Below, piece after piece: positions 53,888 through 63,023 of a stretch of DNA of 64,000 nt. The translations under genes were made by a program, and so were the position numbers. Origin of the DNA: Nocardioides agariphilus (lineage in GTDB: Bacteria > Actinomycetota > Actinomycetes > Propionibacteriales > Nocardioidaceae). The notes under the pieces were generated by a model. The model was not told where the DNA came from, made no database searches, and saw only the letters and a program-made list of their open reading frames with translations. Position 1 is the first letter of the stretch, and every line of letters begins with the position of its first letter. The stretch lies in assembly GCF_015352445.1 (NCBI RefSeq), contig NZ_JADKPO010000016.1, positions 46,997-110,996 of the forward strand. Direction: 5' to 3'.

Positions 53888-55227
53888 GACAGCAGTCTGC
53901 CGATCGCCAGGTCCAGCTCGCGGCCGATCTGCTCGTCGTCGCCGCGCCGATAGACGACCTGCCCGTCCGCGACGACCTGGACGACGTCGGCCGCGGAGGA
54001 GGCGAAGACCGCGGTGTGCTCGTCGCGGCCCGTGCCCGCGGTGCGCGGCGTCGTGGTGTCGAGGGTGACCAGGTCGGCGCGCTGGCCGACGGCGATCGCG
54101 CCCGCGTCGGAGTAGCCGAGGCTGGCGTGGCCGTTGCTCGTGGCCGCCGCCAGCAGCTCTGCGGCCGACCAGTGTCCGCGCTCGCGAGTGGCGAGCCGTT
54201 CGTCGAGCTCCACGGCGCGCATCTCCTCGAACAGGTCGATGACGGCGTGGCTGTCGGAGCCGAGGGTCAGCGGGCTCCCGGCCTGGCTGAGAGCGCGGCT
54301 GGGTCCGATGCCGTCGCCGAGGTCACGCTCGGTCGTGGGGCAGAAGCAGGCGTGGGTACGTGTGCTGCCCAAGTGGTGCACGTCGTCGTCGGTCAGGTGG
54401 GTCGCGTGCACGGCGCTGGTCATCGGGCCGAGGACGCCGTGGTCGGCGAGCAGCTGCGTGGGGGTCGCGCCGTAGGCAGCCACGCAGTCGTCGTTCTCCT
54501 TGGTCTGCTCGGAGAGGTGGACGTGCAGCGGCCTGCCGTTGCTGGCTTCCACGATCGTGCGCAGCTGGTCGTCGGGGACGGCTCGCACGGAATGGATGGC
54601 GGCTCCTGCTCCTCGCAGGTCGGCCACCCGCTCGGCCCAGGCCGCCGCCGTGCCGTCGGAGAACCTCCGCTGGACCCCTTGTGGCGGCTCGCCGAACCCG
54701 CTGGAGAGGTAGCAGGTGTCGAGCAGCATGATCCTCAGTCCGGCCTGGTGTGCGGCCTCCCGAAGCGCATGGCCCATCTCGTTGGGGTCGGCGTACGCCG
54801 TCCCGTCAGCCTGGTGGTGCAGGTAGTGGAACTCCCCCACCGCCGTGACCCCGCCGGCCACCATCTCGCGGTACGTCGCCGTCGCCAGTGCCAGGTAGGA
54901 CTCCGGGTCCAGCCGCTCCGCCACGGCGTACATCTGCTCACGCCACGTCCAGAACGTCCCCCTCTCCCGCTGCGTCCTCCCCCTCAGCGCCCGATGGAAC
55001 GCATGGCTGTGGCAGTTCGCGAGACCGGGGATGGTGAGGCCGGGGAGCCGGGTGGTTTCCCCGGATGTCCGAGGAAACCCTCGGAGGTCAGGGAAAGCTT
55101 CACCTGACCTCCGACGGCTTTCCCTGACCGGTGTGACGTAAGTGAACCGACCGCCCTCGATCTCGACGTACACCTCGTCGCGCACGGCCCCCTCGACCCA
55201 GGCGCGTTCGAGCACGTACGCCGTCAC
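53884..55227 (-). CDS. hutF: Formimidoylglutamate deiminase
   Basis: A 447-residue amidohydrolase. [22 protein letters not shown] carries the metal HxH, quoted as [29 protein letters not shown] and [13 protein letters not shown] are specific to HutF; later [10 protein letters not shown] and [18 protein letters not shown] hold the other ligands. It converts N-formimino-L-glutamate to N-formyl-L-glutamate and ammonia. Between the N-terminal strand (GGRFTYVTP) and the metal motif there are about 12 more residues than usual, encoded by a stretch of nested palindromes (55052-55129), which looks like an in-frame insertion. It overlaps the M20 amidohydrolase by 4 bp upstream. Confidence 0.93.
   Translation of the reverse strand: MTAYVLERAWVEGAVRDEVYVEIEGGRFTYVTPVRESRRRSGEAFPDLRGFPRTSGETTRLPGLTIPGLANCHSHAFHRALRGRTQRERGTFWTWREQMYAVAERLDPESYLALATATYREMVAGGVTAVGEFHYLHHQADGTAYADPNEMGHALREAAHQAGLRIMLLDTCYLSSGFGEPPQGVQRRFSDGTAAAWAERVADLRGAGAAIHSVRAVPDDQLRTIVEASNGRPLHVHLSEQTKENDDCVAAYGATPTQLLADHGVLGPMTSAVHATHLTDDDVHHLGSTRTHACFCPTTERDLGDGIGPSRALSQAGSPLTLGSDSHAVIDLFEEMRAVELDERLATRERGHWSAAELLAAATSNGHASLGYSDAGAIAVGQRADLVTLDTTTPRTAGTGRDEHTAVFASSAADVVQVVADGQVVYRRGDDEQIGRELDLAIGRLLS
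55052..55129. repeat. Nested palindromes inside hutF
   Basis: Three inverted repeats: 55052-55063 with 55066-55077 (GGTTTCC...GGAAACC, one mismatch); TCGGAGGTCAGG (55081-55092) with CCTGACCTCCGA (55103-55114); and GGTCAGGGAAAGC (55086-55098) with GCTTTCCCTGACC (55117-55129). The last two share bases and cannot form at once. The arrangement resembles a small repetitive palindromic element inserted without breaking the reading frame. Confidence 0.75.
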
Positions 55228-56441
55228 GAGGGGTCACCAGCCAGCTCGCCCAGCACGTCGGCGAGGGCCACGACTCCCGCGAGGCAGTCCTGCACGGAGG
55301 CCGTCTCGTACGGCGAGTGCGACACCCCGGTCGGGTTGCGGACGAACAGCATCGCCGTCGGGATCCCAGCGGCGGAGAGGATCCCCGCGTCGTGGCCTGC
55401 GGCGGTCGGGATGACCGGCCAGCCACGACGGTCGGCCAGCCGGGAGGCGAGCTCGGGAGAGAACGAGACGGCCCCGCTGACCGACTCCGCAGTCACGATG
55501 AGCAGTGTCTCGTCGCGCGAGGCCCGCTCGGAGGCCTGCCGCTCGATCGCGCCGACGAGCTCCTCCAACGAGGAAGGAGACGAGGCCCGTGCGTCCAACC
55601 AGGCCGTGACCCCCGAGGGCACCGAGTTCGTCGAGTTCGGCGTCACCTCCAGGCGTCCGAACGTCGCCCGTTCTCCCGAGAGACGCGCCTGCTTGTTGGC
55701 AGCCAGGGCCGTCATCGCGTAGGTCAGCATCGGGTCGGCGCGGTCCTCCATGCGCGTGGTGCCCGCATGGTCGGCACGGCCGCGGAACTCGTAGCGGTAC
55801 CTCCCATGCGGCCAGATCCCGCTCGCCACGCCGACCGGGGCGTCACGGTCGACGAGGTCGCGCCCCTGCTCGACGTGCAGCTCGACGAACGTCGCGACCC
55901 CGTCGAGCAGCGAGGAGTCGGACGACCCAGGCAGGCCCGCCGATGCGACCGCGTCCGCGAAGTACACGCCGTCGCGATCCTGCAGCTCCTTGGCCCGGGA
56001 CCACGACACGGCCCCCGTGGCCAGCCGCGACCCCAGGCACGCCAGCCCGAACCGCGACCCCTCCTCCTCGACGAAGACCGATACGCCGAGGGGGCGAGAC
56101 GGCGAGAACCCCCGAGAAACAAGGAGATCCAGCGCCGCAAGCGCAGAGACCACGCCGAGCGGGCCGTCGTACGCGCCGCCGTCCAGCACCGAGTCCAGGT
56201 GCGATCCCGTGACGACCGCGCCGGCATGGTCGGTCGAGCCTGTCGAGACCCCCCACCACGCGACGAGGTTGCCGACGCCGTCGCGTTCGACCGTGAGCCC
56301 GCGCGCCCGCGCCTGCTCCTCGAACCACGAGGCCAGCTCGCGCTCGGCGGAGAGGAACGGCTGCCGGAAGTACCCGCCGGACGACGCCGACCGACCGACC
56401 GGAGCGAGGGAGGACCACATCGTCTCGAAGTCGTCAGGCAT
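55224..56441 (-). CDS. M20-family amidohydrolase (allantoate amidohydrolase-like), hut-linked
   Basis: A 405-residue zinc amidohydrolase (408 if an ATG at 56453 is used). GSHLDSVLDGGAYDGPLGV is the metal-binding motif of the allantoate amidohydrolase/beta-ureidopropionase group, quoted here as the 19 residues at about 85-103; VEEEGSRFG supplies the catalytic Glu and ligands, ELHVEQG and RADHAGTTRM are the lid and dimer motifs, and AAGHDAG and MLFVRNPTGVSHSPYE close the site. Its position directly before hutF and hutI, with overlap, makes N-formylglutamate or another N-carbamoyl/formyl amino acid a plausible substrate in place of HutG. The start region overlaps the divergent nitroreductase start. 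Confidence 0.85.
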   Translation of the reverse strand: MPDDFETMWSSLAPVGRSASSGGYFRQPFLSAERELASWFEEQARARGLTVERDGVGNLVAWWGVSTGSTDHAGAVVTGSHLDSVLDGGAYDGPLGVVSALAALDLLVSRGFSPSRPLGVSVFVEEEGSRFGLACLGSRLATGAVSWSRAKELQDRDGVYFADAVASAGLPGSSDSSLLDGVATFVELHVEQGRDLVDRDAPVGVASGIWPHGRYRYEFRGRADHAGTTRMEDRADPMLTYAMTALAANKQARLSGERATFGRLEVTPNSTNSVPSGVTAWLDARASSPSSLEELVGAIERQASERASRDETLLIVTAESVSGAVSFSPELASRLADRRGWPVIPTAAGHDAGILSAAGIPTAMLFVRNPTGVSHSPYETASVQDCLAGVVALADVLGELAGDPS

Positions 56442-56451
56442 GCTGCCCCAC

Positions 56452-57090
56452 ATGGAGTTCCAAGACGTCGTACGCCGCCGCCGGATGGTCCGCGACTACA
56501 CCACGGACCCCGTCGACCCGGCGGTCCTGGAGCGCGCGTTGCACAACGCCGTCCGCGCGCCCAACGCAGGTTTCAGCCAGGGCTGGGGATTCCTGGTCCT
56601 CGACAGCGCCGACGACGTCCGCGCGTTCTGGGGCGCGACCACCGACCCGGGCGAGCTCGCTGAGCCCGACGAGTGGCTGACCGGCATGATGCGGGCCCCG
56701 GTGATCGTCGTCCCCTGCTCCAGCAAGGCGGCCTACCTCAAGAGATACGCCCAGCCGGACAAGGGCTGGACCGACGAGGACGAAGCTCGTTGGCCGGTGC
56801 CCTTCTGGCACATCGACACGGGAATGGCCACGTTGCTGATCCTGCAGACCGTCACCGACGAGGGCCTCGGCGCCTGCTACTTCGGCATCCCGCCCGCGCG
56901 CGTCTCCACGGTCCGCGAGACCTTCGACATCCCGGCCACCTTCGACCCGATCGGCGCGGTCACGATCGGCAACCGGACGGCGTCGCTTGGTGCCGCTGGG
57001 TCGCCCAGCAAGCGGCCGCGCAAGGCCCAGGAGGACGTCGTCCACCACGGTCGCTGGAACGCCGAGGAGACCGTGGGACACAGTGCCTAG
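56452..57090 (+). CDS. Nitroreductase-family flavoprotein
   Basis: A 212-residue single-domain FMN enzyme. EFQDVVRRRRMVRDYTTDPV has the Arg-rich FMN-phosphate motif (residues 2 to 20), ALHNAVRAPNAGFSQGW holds the second FMN contact, and GLGACYFGIPP is the C-terminal FMN-ribityl motif. Family members reduce nitro, quinone or enone groups with NAD(P)H; the substrate is unknown. The start is back-to-back with the M20 amidohydrolase start, so the two promoters must overlap the other gene's first codons. The open frame upstream, inside that gene, is not coding. Confidence 0.85.
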   Translation: MEFQDVVRRRRMVRDYTTDPVDPAVLERALHNAVRAPNAGFSQGWGFLVLDSADDVRAFWGATTDPGELAEPDEWLTGMMRAPVIVVPCSSKAAYLKRYAQPDKGWTDEDEARWPVPFWHIDTGMATLLILQTVTDEGLGACYFGIPPARVSTVRETFDIPATFDPIGAVTIGNRTASLGAAGSPSKRPRKAQEDVVHHGRWNAEETVGHSA

Positions 57091-57234
57091 TCCATCGACC
57101 GCGGAGAGCCGGGTCAACGTGCCGGACCACCACGGCAGTCTCGCATCCGAGACGTCACAGATGGGGTGACGTCGTCCCCCCCGCTGGGTAGCGTGCCCAG
57201 CACCAGCACGCGAGGGCCCGACCAAGGAGCGCAC

Positions 57235-58785
57235 ATGATCCACCAGAGCCCGTTGCCCCCCGTCGAGATCCCCGACCAGCACCTGGTCGACTACATGCTG
57301 GCCTTCGCCGACGAGCTCGGCGACAAGCCGGCGCTGGTCGACGGCCCCAGCGGCCGGACGATCACCTACGCCGGTCTGAAGCAGGCCGTGCAAGCCCTGG
57401 CCGGCGGGCTCGTCGCCCGCGGCTTCGCTCCTGGCGACACCCTTGCGGTGCTGTCTCCCAACATCCCCGAGTACGCCGTGGTGTTCCACGGAGTCGCCTA
57501 TGCCGGGGGTGTCGTGACCACGATCAACCCGATGTACACCGAGCGCGAGATCCACCACCAGCTCGTCGACGCCGGCGCTCGCCTGCTGGTCACCGTGGCA
57601 CCGTTCCTCGAGGTCGCCCGGGCCGCGGCCGAGGGCACCGGCGTCGAGGAGATCTTCGTGATCGGCGACACCGAGGGGGCGACGCCGTTCAGCGCACTGA
57701 TGGGCACCCCACTCGCCGAGTCAGTCCTCGTCGACCTCGACGCCACCGTCGTACTGCCCTACTCCTCCGGCACCACCGGAGTGAACAAGGGCGTGATGCT
57801 CACCCACCGCAACCTGGTCGCCAACGTCGCGCAGACCCTCGGTGCCGCCGAGATGCGCGAGGACGAGACGTTGATCGCCGTCCTGCCGTTCTTCCACATC
57901 TACGGCATGCAGGTGCTGATGAACTGCGGGCTGCGCGCGGGCGCCACCGTCGTGACGATGCCGCGCTTCGACCTCGAGCAGTTCCTCCAGATCCACCAGG
58001 ACTACGGCGTCACCCGGTCGTTCGTGGCGCCCCCCATCGTGGTGGCGCTCGCCAAGCATCCGCTCGTGGACAGCTACGACATGTCCAAGCTCGAGCAGGT
58101 CTTCTCCGGGGCTGCGCCACTGTCGGCGGAGCTGGCCATCGAGACCGGCAAGCGGCTCGGCTGCGAGGTGGTCCAGGGCTACGGCATGACCGAGCTCTCG
58201 CCGGTGTCGCACCTGACGCCCGTCGGCAGGTTCAAGCCCGGTTCGGTCGGCGTGACCGCGCCCAACACCGAGATGCGCATCGTCGACCCGCTGACCGGTG
58301 ACGACGTCGACGTCAACGCCGACGGCGAGATCTGGGTGCGCGGACCCCAGGTGATGAAGGGCTACCTCAACAACGAGGCCGCCACGGCCGCGACCATCAC
58401 CGACGACGGCTGGCTACGCACCGGCGACATCGGCCACATCGACGACGAAGACCACCTGTTCGTCGTCGACCGGCTCAAGGAGCTCATCAAGTACAAGGGC
58501 TTCCAGGTCCCGCCCGCCGAGCTCGAGGCCCTGCTCCTGACCCACCCTGCCGTCGTCGACGCGGCCGTCGTCGGGCTGCCCGACGAGGAGGCCGGTGAGA
58601 TCCCCGCGGCGTACGTCGTGCTGCGCCCAGGTTCTGGGGCCACGGCCGAGGAGATCATGGCGTTCGTCGCCGGTGAGGTCTCCCACTACAAGCAGATCCG
58701 CCACCTCGAGTTCATCGACGCCGTGCCGAAGTCCGCCTCCGGCAAGATCCTGCGGCGTGAGCTGAAGGCGAAGGCGGTCGGCTGA
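57235..58785 (+). CDS. Acyl-CoA ligase (4-coumarate:CoA ligase-like)
   Basis: A 516-residue AMP-forming ligase. The phosphate loop is LPYSSGTTGVNKGVMLTHRN, the A5 motif VQGYGMTELSPVSH, A7/A8 TGDIGHIDDEDHLFVVDRLK and YKGFQVPPAELEALL, and the catalytic lysine is in PKSASGKILRREL. It activates a carboxylate to acyl-AMP and then the CoA thioester; the sequence is of the 4CL/long-chain branch, so aromatic or fatty acids are likely. The ATG at 57235 follows aaggagc; the upstream open frame lacks family sequence. It stands alone on the plus strand. Confidence 0.93.
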   Translation: MIHQSPLPPVEIPDQHLVDYMLAFADELGDKPALVDGPSGRTITYAGLKQAVQALAGGLVARGFAPGDTLAVLSPNIPEYAVVFHGVAYAGGVVTTINPMYTEREIHHQLVDAGARLLVTVAPFLEVARAAAEGTGVEEIFVIGDTEGATPFSALMGTPLAESVLVDLDATVVLPYSSGTTGVNKGVMLTHRNLVANVAQTLGAAEMREDETLIAVLPFFHIYGMQVLMNCGLRAGATVVTMPRFDLEQFLQIHQDYGVTRSFVAPPIVVALAKHPLVDSYDMSKLEQVFSGAAPLSAELAIETGKRLGCEVVQGYGMTELSPVSHLTPVGRFKPGSVGVTAPNTEMRIVDPLTGDDVDVNADGEIWVRGPQVMKGYLNNEAATAATITDDGWLRTGDIGHIDDEDHLFVVDRLKELIKYKGFQVPPAELEALLLTHPAVVDAAVVGLPDEEAGEIPAAYVVLRPGSGATAEEIMAFVAGEVSHYKQIRHLEFIDAVPKSASGKILRRELKAKAVG

Positions 58786-58821
58786 GCTGCGCGTTCGGCG
58801 CTCGCCGTCCTGCCTGGCATG

Positions 58822-58827
58822 TATGCT
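58822..58827 (+). promoter_or_regulatory. -10 box of the toxin-antitoxin pair, probably leaderless
   Basis: TATGCT ends 7 bp before the antitoxin ATG, placing the transcript start at or next to the ATG and leaving no room for a ribosome site. The box is embedded in short palindromes (GCATGTATGC at 58818-58827, GCATGC at 58833-58838), which could be an autoregulatory operator. A -35 box is not obvious. Confidence 0.45.
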
Positions 58828-58834
58828 GATCTGC

Positions 58835-59029
58835 ATGCAGAGCACGAGTGTGCGCATTGACCGCGCCACCCACGAGGAGCTCAAGCAGCTGGCCGCTGAG
58901 CTGCACACGACTGTCGGGCACACGGTGCACCTGGCCGTCCGCGCACTTCGCCAGGACAAGGTCGGATCAGACCTGCGGACGCCTCTACGAGCCGACGAGA
59001 GCGCCTGGCTCGATGCTGCGCTCGGGTGA
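58835..59029 (+). CDS. Antitoxin of a MazEF-like module
   Basis: A 64-residue protein. The N-terminal MQSTSVRIDRATHEELKQLA reads as a ribbon-helix-helix DNA-binding fold (beta strand then helix), and the Trp/Asp-rich C-terminus (LRADESAWLDAALG) is the likely toxin-wrapping tail. It overlaps the downstream MazF-like gene by 17 bp. It should neutralise the toxin and repress the shared promoter. The transcript is probably leaderless (see the -10 box). Confidence 0.8.
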   Translation: MQSTSVRIDRATHEELKQLAAELHTTVGHTVHLAVRALRQDKVGSDLRTPLRADESAWLDAALG

Positions 59030-59363
59030 CGTCGTCGACGTCGACCTCGGACTCCCCCGCGGGCGTGAGGCGGGATATCCGCACCCGGGCATCGTCGTGA
59101 CTGCGCAGAGGGTTCTCGACGCCAAGCCCTCGGTGGTTCACGTCGTCCCACTGACATCCACCCTGCGCGGCTTCCACTCAGAGGTGCACATCCTTCCCGA
59201 CGACGACAATGGTCTCGACCGGGAGTCAGCCGCCCAATGCCAACACCTTCGGGCTGTCTCGACCGAGCGCGTGCGCTCCGTGCAGGGCCGCGTCGGCCCT
59301 GTCGTACTGGCCCAGGTCCGTGACGCCATCGCCCTTCTGCTCGACCTAGATGTGGGAGCGTGA
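59013..59363 (+). CDS. MazF/PemK-like endoribonuclease toxin
   Basis: A 116-residue protein of the MazF fold. MLRSGDVVDVDLGLPRGREAGY has the first strand with the conserved DV.LG...G.E..., and RPxxI/VV-type PGIVVTAQRVLD follows; VVHVVPLTST is the central strand and SAAQCQHLRAVSTERV contains the conserved segment after it. It is predicted to cleave mRNA. ATG 59013 lies inside the antitoxin end. It is directly followed by the M20 peptidase gene, whose GTG start touches its stop, so readthrough into the peptidase is likely. Confidence 0.85.
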   Translation: MLRSGDVVDVDLGLPRGREAGYPHPGIVVTAQRVLDAKPSVVHVVPLTSTLRGFHSEVHILPDDDNGLDRESAAQCQHLRAVSTERVRSVQGRVGPVVLAQVRDAIALLLDLDVGA

Positions 59364-60692
59364 GTGGTGGTCTCGGAGCCGGTAGCCAAGCTCCAGGCCC
59401 TCGTCCGCATCCCCACGGTCTCCGATCGTGATCAGGCATTGGTCGACACCGCGGCCTTCGACCGGCTGCTGGCCGAGCACGAGCGGCTGTTCCCCCGGCT
59501 CTACGACGCCCTCGAGCTGACCCGCGTCGGCAGCCACGGCCTGCTGTTTCGCTGGGCCGGCGCGAGCGACGACCAGCCGGTCGTGCTGATGGCCCACCTC
59601 GACGTCGTACCCGTCGACGAGAGCGCACCCTGGCAGCACCCGCCCTTCGGGGCCGAGATCCACGACGGCGCGATCTGGGGGCGCGGAACCCTCGACGACA
59701 AGGGGTGCGTCGTCGCGATCAGCGAGGCGGTCGAGCGCCTGCTGGCGCAGGGCTTCACCCCCGCGCAGGATGTCTGGCTGAGCTTCGGGTCCGACGAGGA
59801 GGTCAGCGGTACTGCGGCAGTCGAGGCCGTTGCGGAGCTCACCGGCCGAGGTGTCGAGCCGTGGTTGGTCATCGACGAGGGCGGAGCCATCGCGGGCCAG
59901 GCGTTCCCGGGCATCAAGCCCCCGGTCGGCGCGATCGGCGTCACGGAGAAGGGCACGACCAGTGTCGAGCTGCGGGTCGACGGGCGTGGCGGGCACGCCT
60001 CGACCCCGGCTCGCAACGGGCCGACCGCCCGCCTGGCCAGGGCGATCCTCAAGGTCGACCGGGCACCGATGCCGGCCAGCATCCCCGCCCCCACGGTGGA
60101 GCTGTTCCGCCGGCTCGCGCCGCACGCACCCCGTCCGTTGCGGCCCCTGATGGCCAACGCCGAGCGGCTACGCCCCGCGCTCACCAGGGCCCTGGTCGCC
60201 GCCGGGCCGGAGTCGGCGGCGATGACCCGCACGACCTTCGCCACGACGACCCTGTCCGGCTCCCCCGCTCTCAACGTCATCGCCTCCAGCGCGCGAGCCG
60301 GCATCAACATCCGGGTGATGGTCGGCGACACCGTCAGTGACGTGATCGCCCATCTCCGCAAGGCGATCGGCGACAAGCAGGTCGAGATCGAGATCCTCGA
60401 GCAGGGCGAGGCGAGTCCGGTCTCGCCCTTCGACGACGAGGCCTTCCGCCTGATCGAGTCGACCATCGTCGAGCTGTTCCCCGAGGCGATCCCCGCGCCC
60501 TACGTGATGATGGCCGCCACCGACTCGCGTCACTTCACCGCGATCTGCCCGCGCGTCTACCGGTTCGCTCCGTTTCGGATGAGCCAGGCTCAACGCCAGG
60601 CCATCCACTCCTACGACGAGCACATCGGGGTGGACGACTTCCTGCTCGGGATCGACTGGTACCAACGGCTCATCGAGAGGCTGCCCACATGA
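59364..60692 (+). CDS. M20 family metallopeptidase (carboxypeptidase S-like)
   Basis: A 442-residue di-zinc peptidase. LMAHLDVVPVDESAPWQHPP holds the first His/Asp ligand, GRGTLDDKGCVVA the bridging Asp, and SFGSDEEVSG the catalytic Glu and ligand; the dimerisation domain (about 215-345) is marked by GGHAST, and TDSRHF near the C-terminus supplies the last His. No signal peptide, so cytosolic peptide or acyl-amino-acid hydrolysis is likely. The GTG start directly abuts the toxin stop. The next gene, an MFS transporter, overlaps its stop by 4 bp and may import its substrate. Confidence 0.9.
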   Translation: MVVSEPVAKLQALVRIPTVSDRDQALVDTAAFDRLLAEHERLFPRLYDALELTRVGSHGLLFRWAGASDDQPVVLMAHLDVVPVDESAPWQHPPFGAEIHDGAIWGRGTLDDKGCVVAISEAVERLLAQGFTPAQDVWLSFGSDEEVSGTAAVEAVAELTGRGVEPWLVIDEGGAIAGQAFPGIKPPVGAIGVTEKGTTSVELRVDGRGGHASTPARNGPTARLARAILKVDRAPMPASIPAPTVELFRRLAPHAPRPLRPLMANAERLRPALTRALVAAGPESAAMTRTTFATTTLSGSPALNVIASSARAGINIRVMVGDTVSDVIAHLRKAIGDKQVEIEILEQGEASPVSPFDDEAFRLIESTIVELFPEAIPAPYVMMAATDSRHFTAICPRVYRFAPFRMSQAQRQAIHSYDEHIGVDDFLLGIDWYQRLIERLPT

Positions 60693-62155
60693 GCACCAGC
60701 GTCGGCCACGAGCCTCACGAGAGGATCCTCGGCGCCCACTCGCTCGTCGCGATCGTCGGCTTCCTGGTCTGCGTCGAGCTCGCCAGCGGCGTGCTGCAGG
60801 GCTACTACACGCCGATCTTCAGCGATATCGCCGACCACCTCGACATCAGCGATGCCGACGTCAACTGGTTCGAGGCGGCGCAGCTGATCGTGTCGGCGCT
60901 CTGCGTGCCGCTGCTGGCGCGGCTCGGCGACATGGTCGGCGCCAAGAACGTGCTGCTCCTCTCGACCGCGATCACGGCGGTCGGCTCGTGGGTGCTGGCC
61001 TTCGCGCCGTCGTTCACGACGTTCCTCATCGGCTGGGCGATCCAGGGCGCCTATGTCGTCTGGCTGCCGATGGAGGTCGCGATCGTCTACCGGCGTACTG
61101 CGGGCAGCGGACGGCAGAACCGCCTCACCCGTCGCTCGGCCGCGATCCTCGTAGGTGCGCTCGAGCTGTCGGTGATCATCGGCGCGCTGACCAGCGGCGC
61201 GATCGTCGAGAGCACCTCGATGACCGTCGTCCTGATGCTGCCCGCGATCGTGGTGACGGTCTGCTTCTTCATCATCTGGTTGGGCATCGAGCGCGACCCC
61301 GAGAGGAGGCCCGGGCGGTTCGACGCCGTGGGCTTGTGCCTGATCACCGACGTGATCGGGTTCGTGATGGCCGGCCTGATCCTGGTCCGGCTGCAAGGCC
61401 CGGACAGCGTGCTGGCCTGGGCGCTGATCGTCGTAGGCCTGGCGAGCCTGGTGCCCTTCGTGAGGTACGAGCAGCGACAGGCCGACCCGATCATCGACGT
61501 CCGGCTGTTCGCGAGCCCGCTCCAGTGGCCGGTGCAGCTGACCGCGTTCCTGTTCGGCATGTCCGTGCTCGGGGCCCAGATCCCCCTCTCGACCTTTGCG
61601 CGGACCGACCCCGACACGGCCGGCTACGGCCTCGGCGCCGACGCGTCGTTCGTCTCCACGCTGATCGGCGTCTACGTCGTCTTCCTGGCGATCGGGGCGC
61701 TCACGCTGCCACTGACCACTGGACTGCTGGGCGCCCGAGGCGCGCTCATCATGTCCTCACTCCTGGTCGCCCTCGGTTATGCCCTCTGGTTGCCCTTCCA
61801 CGACTCGACGACCCAGGCACTGGTCAACATGGCAGTGGCCGGAGTCGGTTCGGGCGCGCTGGTGGCGGCCCTGCCGGCGAGCGCCGCGGCAGGGGCACCG
61901 CCCGACCGCACGGGCTTCGCCACCGGCATGACCAACGCGACCAAGACCGTCGGCGGCGCCATCGCGTCGTCGATCTTCGCCATCGCGCTGGCCTCCACGG
62001 GCTCCCTGGAGGACCCGACCGAAGGACATGCGCCACTGGCGGGCTACCTCACGGTCTGGTCGGTCTGCTCGGTCGCAGCCCTGCTCGCGGCCGTCGGTCT
62101 GCTGCTGATGCCCCGGGTCGCCACCACCCTCGAGCGCGAGAGCGAGGCCGCGTGA
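60689..62155 (+). CDS. MFS transporter
   Basis: A 488-residue, 14-helix major facilitator (DHA2-like). The start VAIVGFLVCVELASGVLQGYY and the loop motif LLARLGDMVGAKNVLL are visible, and GAVLPASA-like residues occur in the C-terminal half (ALVAALPASAAAG). DHA2 members usually export drugs or metabolites by proton antiport. It is coupled to the M20 peptidase by a 4-bp overlap and to the small membrane protein that follows. Confidence 0.9.
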   Translation: MSTSVGHEPHERILGAHSLVAIVGFLVCVELASGVLQGYYTPIFSDIADHLDISDADVNWFEAAQLIVSALCVPLLARLGDMVGAKNVLLLSTAITAVGSWVLAFAPSFTTFLIGWAIQGAYVVWLPMEVAIVYRRTAGSGRQNRLTRRSAAILVGALELSVIIGALTSGAIVESTSMTVVLMLPAIVVTVCFFIIWLGIERDPERRPGRFDAVGLCLITDVIGFVMAGLILVRLQGPDSVLAWALIVVGLASLVPFVRYEQRQADPIIDVRLFASPLQWPVQLTAFLFGMSVLGAQIPLSTFARTDPDTAGYGLGADASFVSTLIGVYVVFLAIGALTLPLTTGLLGARGALIMSSLLVALGYALWLPFHDSTTQALVNMAVAGVGSGALVAALPASAAAGAPPDRTGFATGMTNATKTVGGAIASSIFAIALASTGSLEDPTEGHAPLAGYLTVWSVCSVAALLAAVGLLLMPRVATTLERESEAA

Positions 62156-62439
62156 CCTCACGACGTACGCCACTGCGGACCCGGCTGCTGATCCTCGCCT
62201 GTGCCGGGCTCGGAGTCCTGCTGCTGCTCCTCGCCTTCAGCAAGCCCTCGGTGGGACGCTTCCTCGCCGCCGGGTTGCTGATCGCCGCCGCCGTGACCGT
62301 ACGGGTCAACGCCTCGCGACCCGCGGACCCGAGCCGCTACACCCGCGCCGCACAGCTGCGGTCGGTGGCGTGGTCGATCGTGATCGTCGTGGTGTTCGTC
62401 GGCGCCTCGTGGCTGCTCAACGAGATGATCACGAGCTGA
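62152..62439 (+). CDS. Small membrane protein, function unknown
   Basis: A 95-residue protein starting at GTG 62152, inside the MFS transporter stop (GTGA). Three hydrophobic segments: LLILACAGLGVLLLLLAF, FLAAGLLIAAAVTVRV and VAWSIVIVVVFVGASWLL. No motif identifies a family. Its tight coupling to the transporter suggests a shared function or an accessory membrane component. Confidence 0.65.
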   Translation: MTSRRTPLRTRLLILACAGLGVLLLLLAFSKPSVGRFLAAGLLIAAAVTVRVNASRPADPSRYTRAAQLRSVAWSIVIVVVFVGASWLLNEMITS

Positions 62440-62462
62440 TCCACCCAGGGTTAGCCTGGGTC

Positions 62463-63023
62463 ATGGCCGAGCAGCCCGAGCGCGAGACCAAAGACCACGA
62501 ACGCGAGCGCGATGACCGCACCGGGAGGTCGGCGGCCGCCCAGCGCATGCAACGCAAGACCGAATGGGTCGAGCAGCAGCTGCGGGTCGCCATGGAACGC
62601 GGCGAGTTCGACGACCTGCCCGGGGCCGGCAAGCCGATCAAGGACCTCGGCGCCCAGCACGACCCCGACTGGTGGATCAAGCGACTGATCGAGCGCGAGA
62701 AGATCACCGGCGTCCTGCCCCCGGCTCTCCAGCTGCGCAAGGACGACGCCGAGCTCGACGCCAGGCTCGACCGGCACACGGCCGAGTCCGAGGTTCGCCG
62801 CGAGCTCGAGGAGTTCAACGCCCGGGTGATCAAGGCGCGCTACACGCCGGTGGACGGACCGCCGCTGATCACCATGCCGCGCGACGTCGACGCCGAGGTG
62901 GAGCGGTGGCGCGAACGGATGCGCGCTCTCCGGGAGGCCGCCCGCGCAGAGCGGGCGCGACCCCAGCAGAGCCCACCGAAACCGTCGCGCACCTCGTGGT
63001 GGCGGCGCAATGCGAGGCGCTAG
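62463..63023 (+). CDS. DUF1992 (DnaJ-homologue C-terminal) family protein
   Basis: A 186-residue soluble protein. The DUF1992 region spans about residues 35 to 120: VEQQLRVAMERGEFDDLPGAGKPI is the diagnostic segment, quoted as QQLRVAMERGEFDDLPGAGK, then DPDWWIKRLIEREKI and LRKDDAELDARL. The flanks are charged and disordered; the C-terminal tail is Pro/Arg-rich. The family occurs alone in bacteria and fused to J-like domains in eukaryotes; its function is not established. It begins 23 bp after the small membrane protein. Confidence 0.88.
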   Translation: MAEQPERETKDHERERDDRTGRSAAAQRMQRKTEWVEQQLRVAMERGEFDDLPGAGKPIKDLGAQHDPDWWIKRLIEREKITGVLPPALQLRKDDAELDARLDRHTAESEVRRELEEFNARVIKARYTPVDGPPLITMPRDVDAEVERWRERMRALREAARAERARPQQSPPKPSRTSWWRRNARR

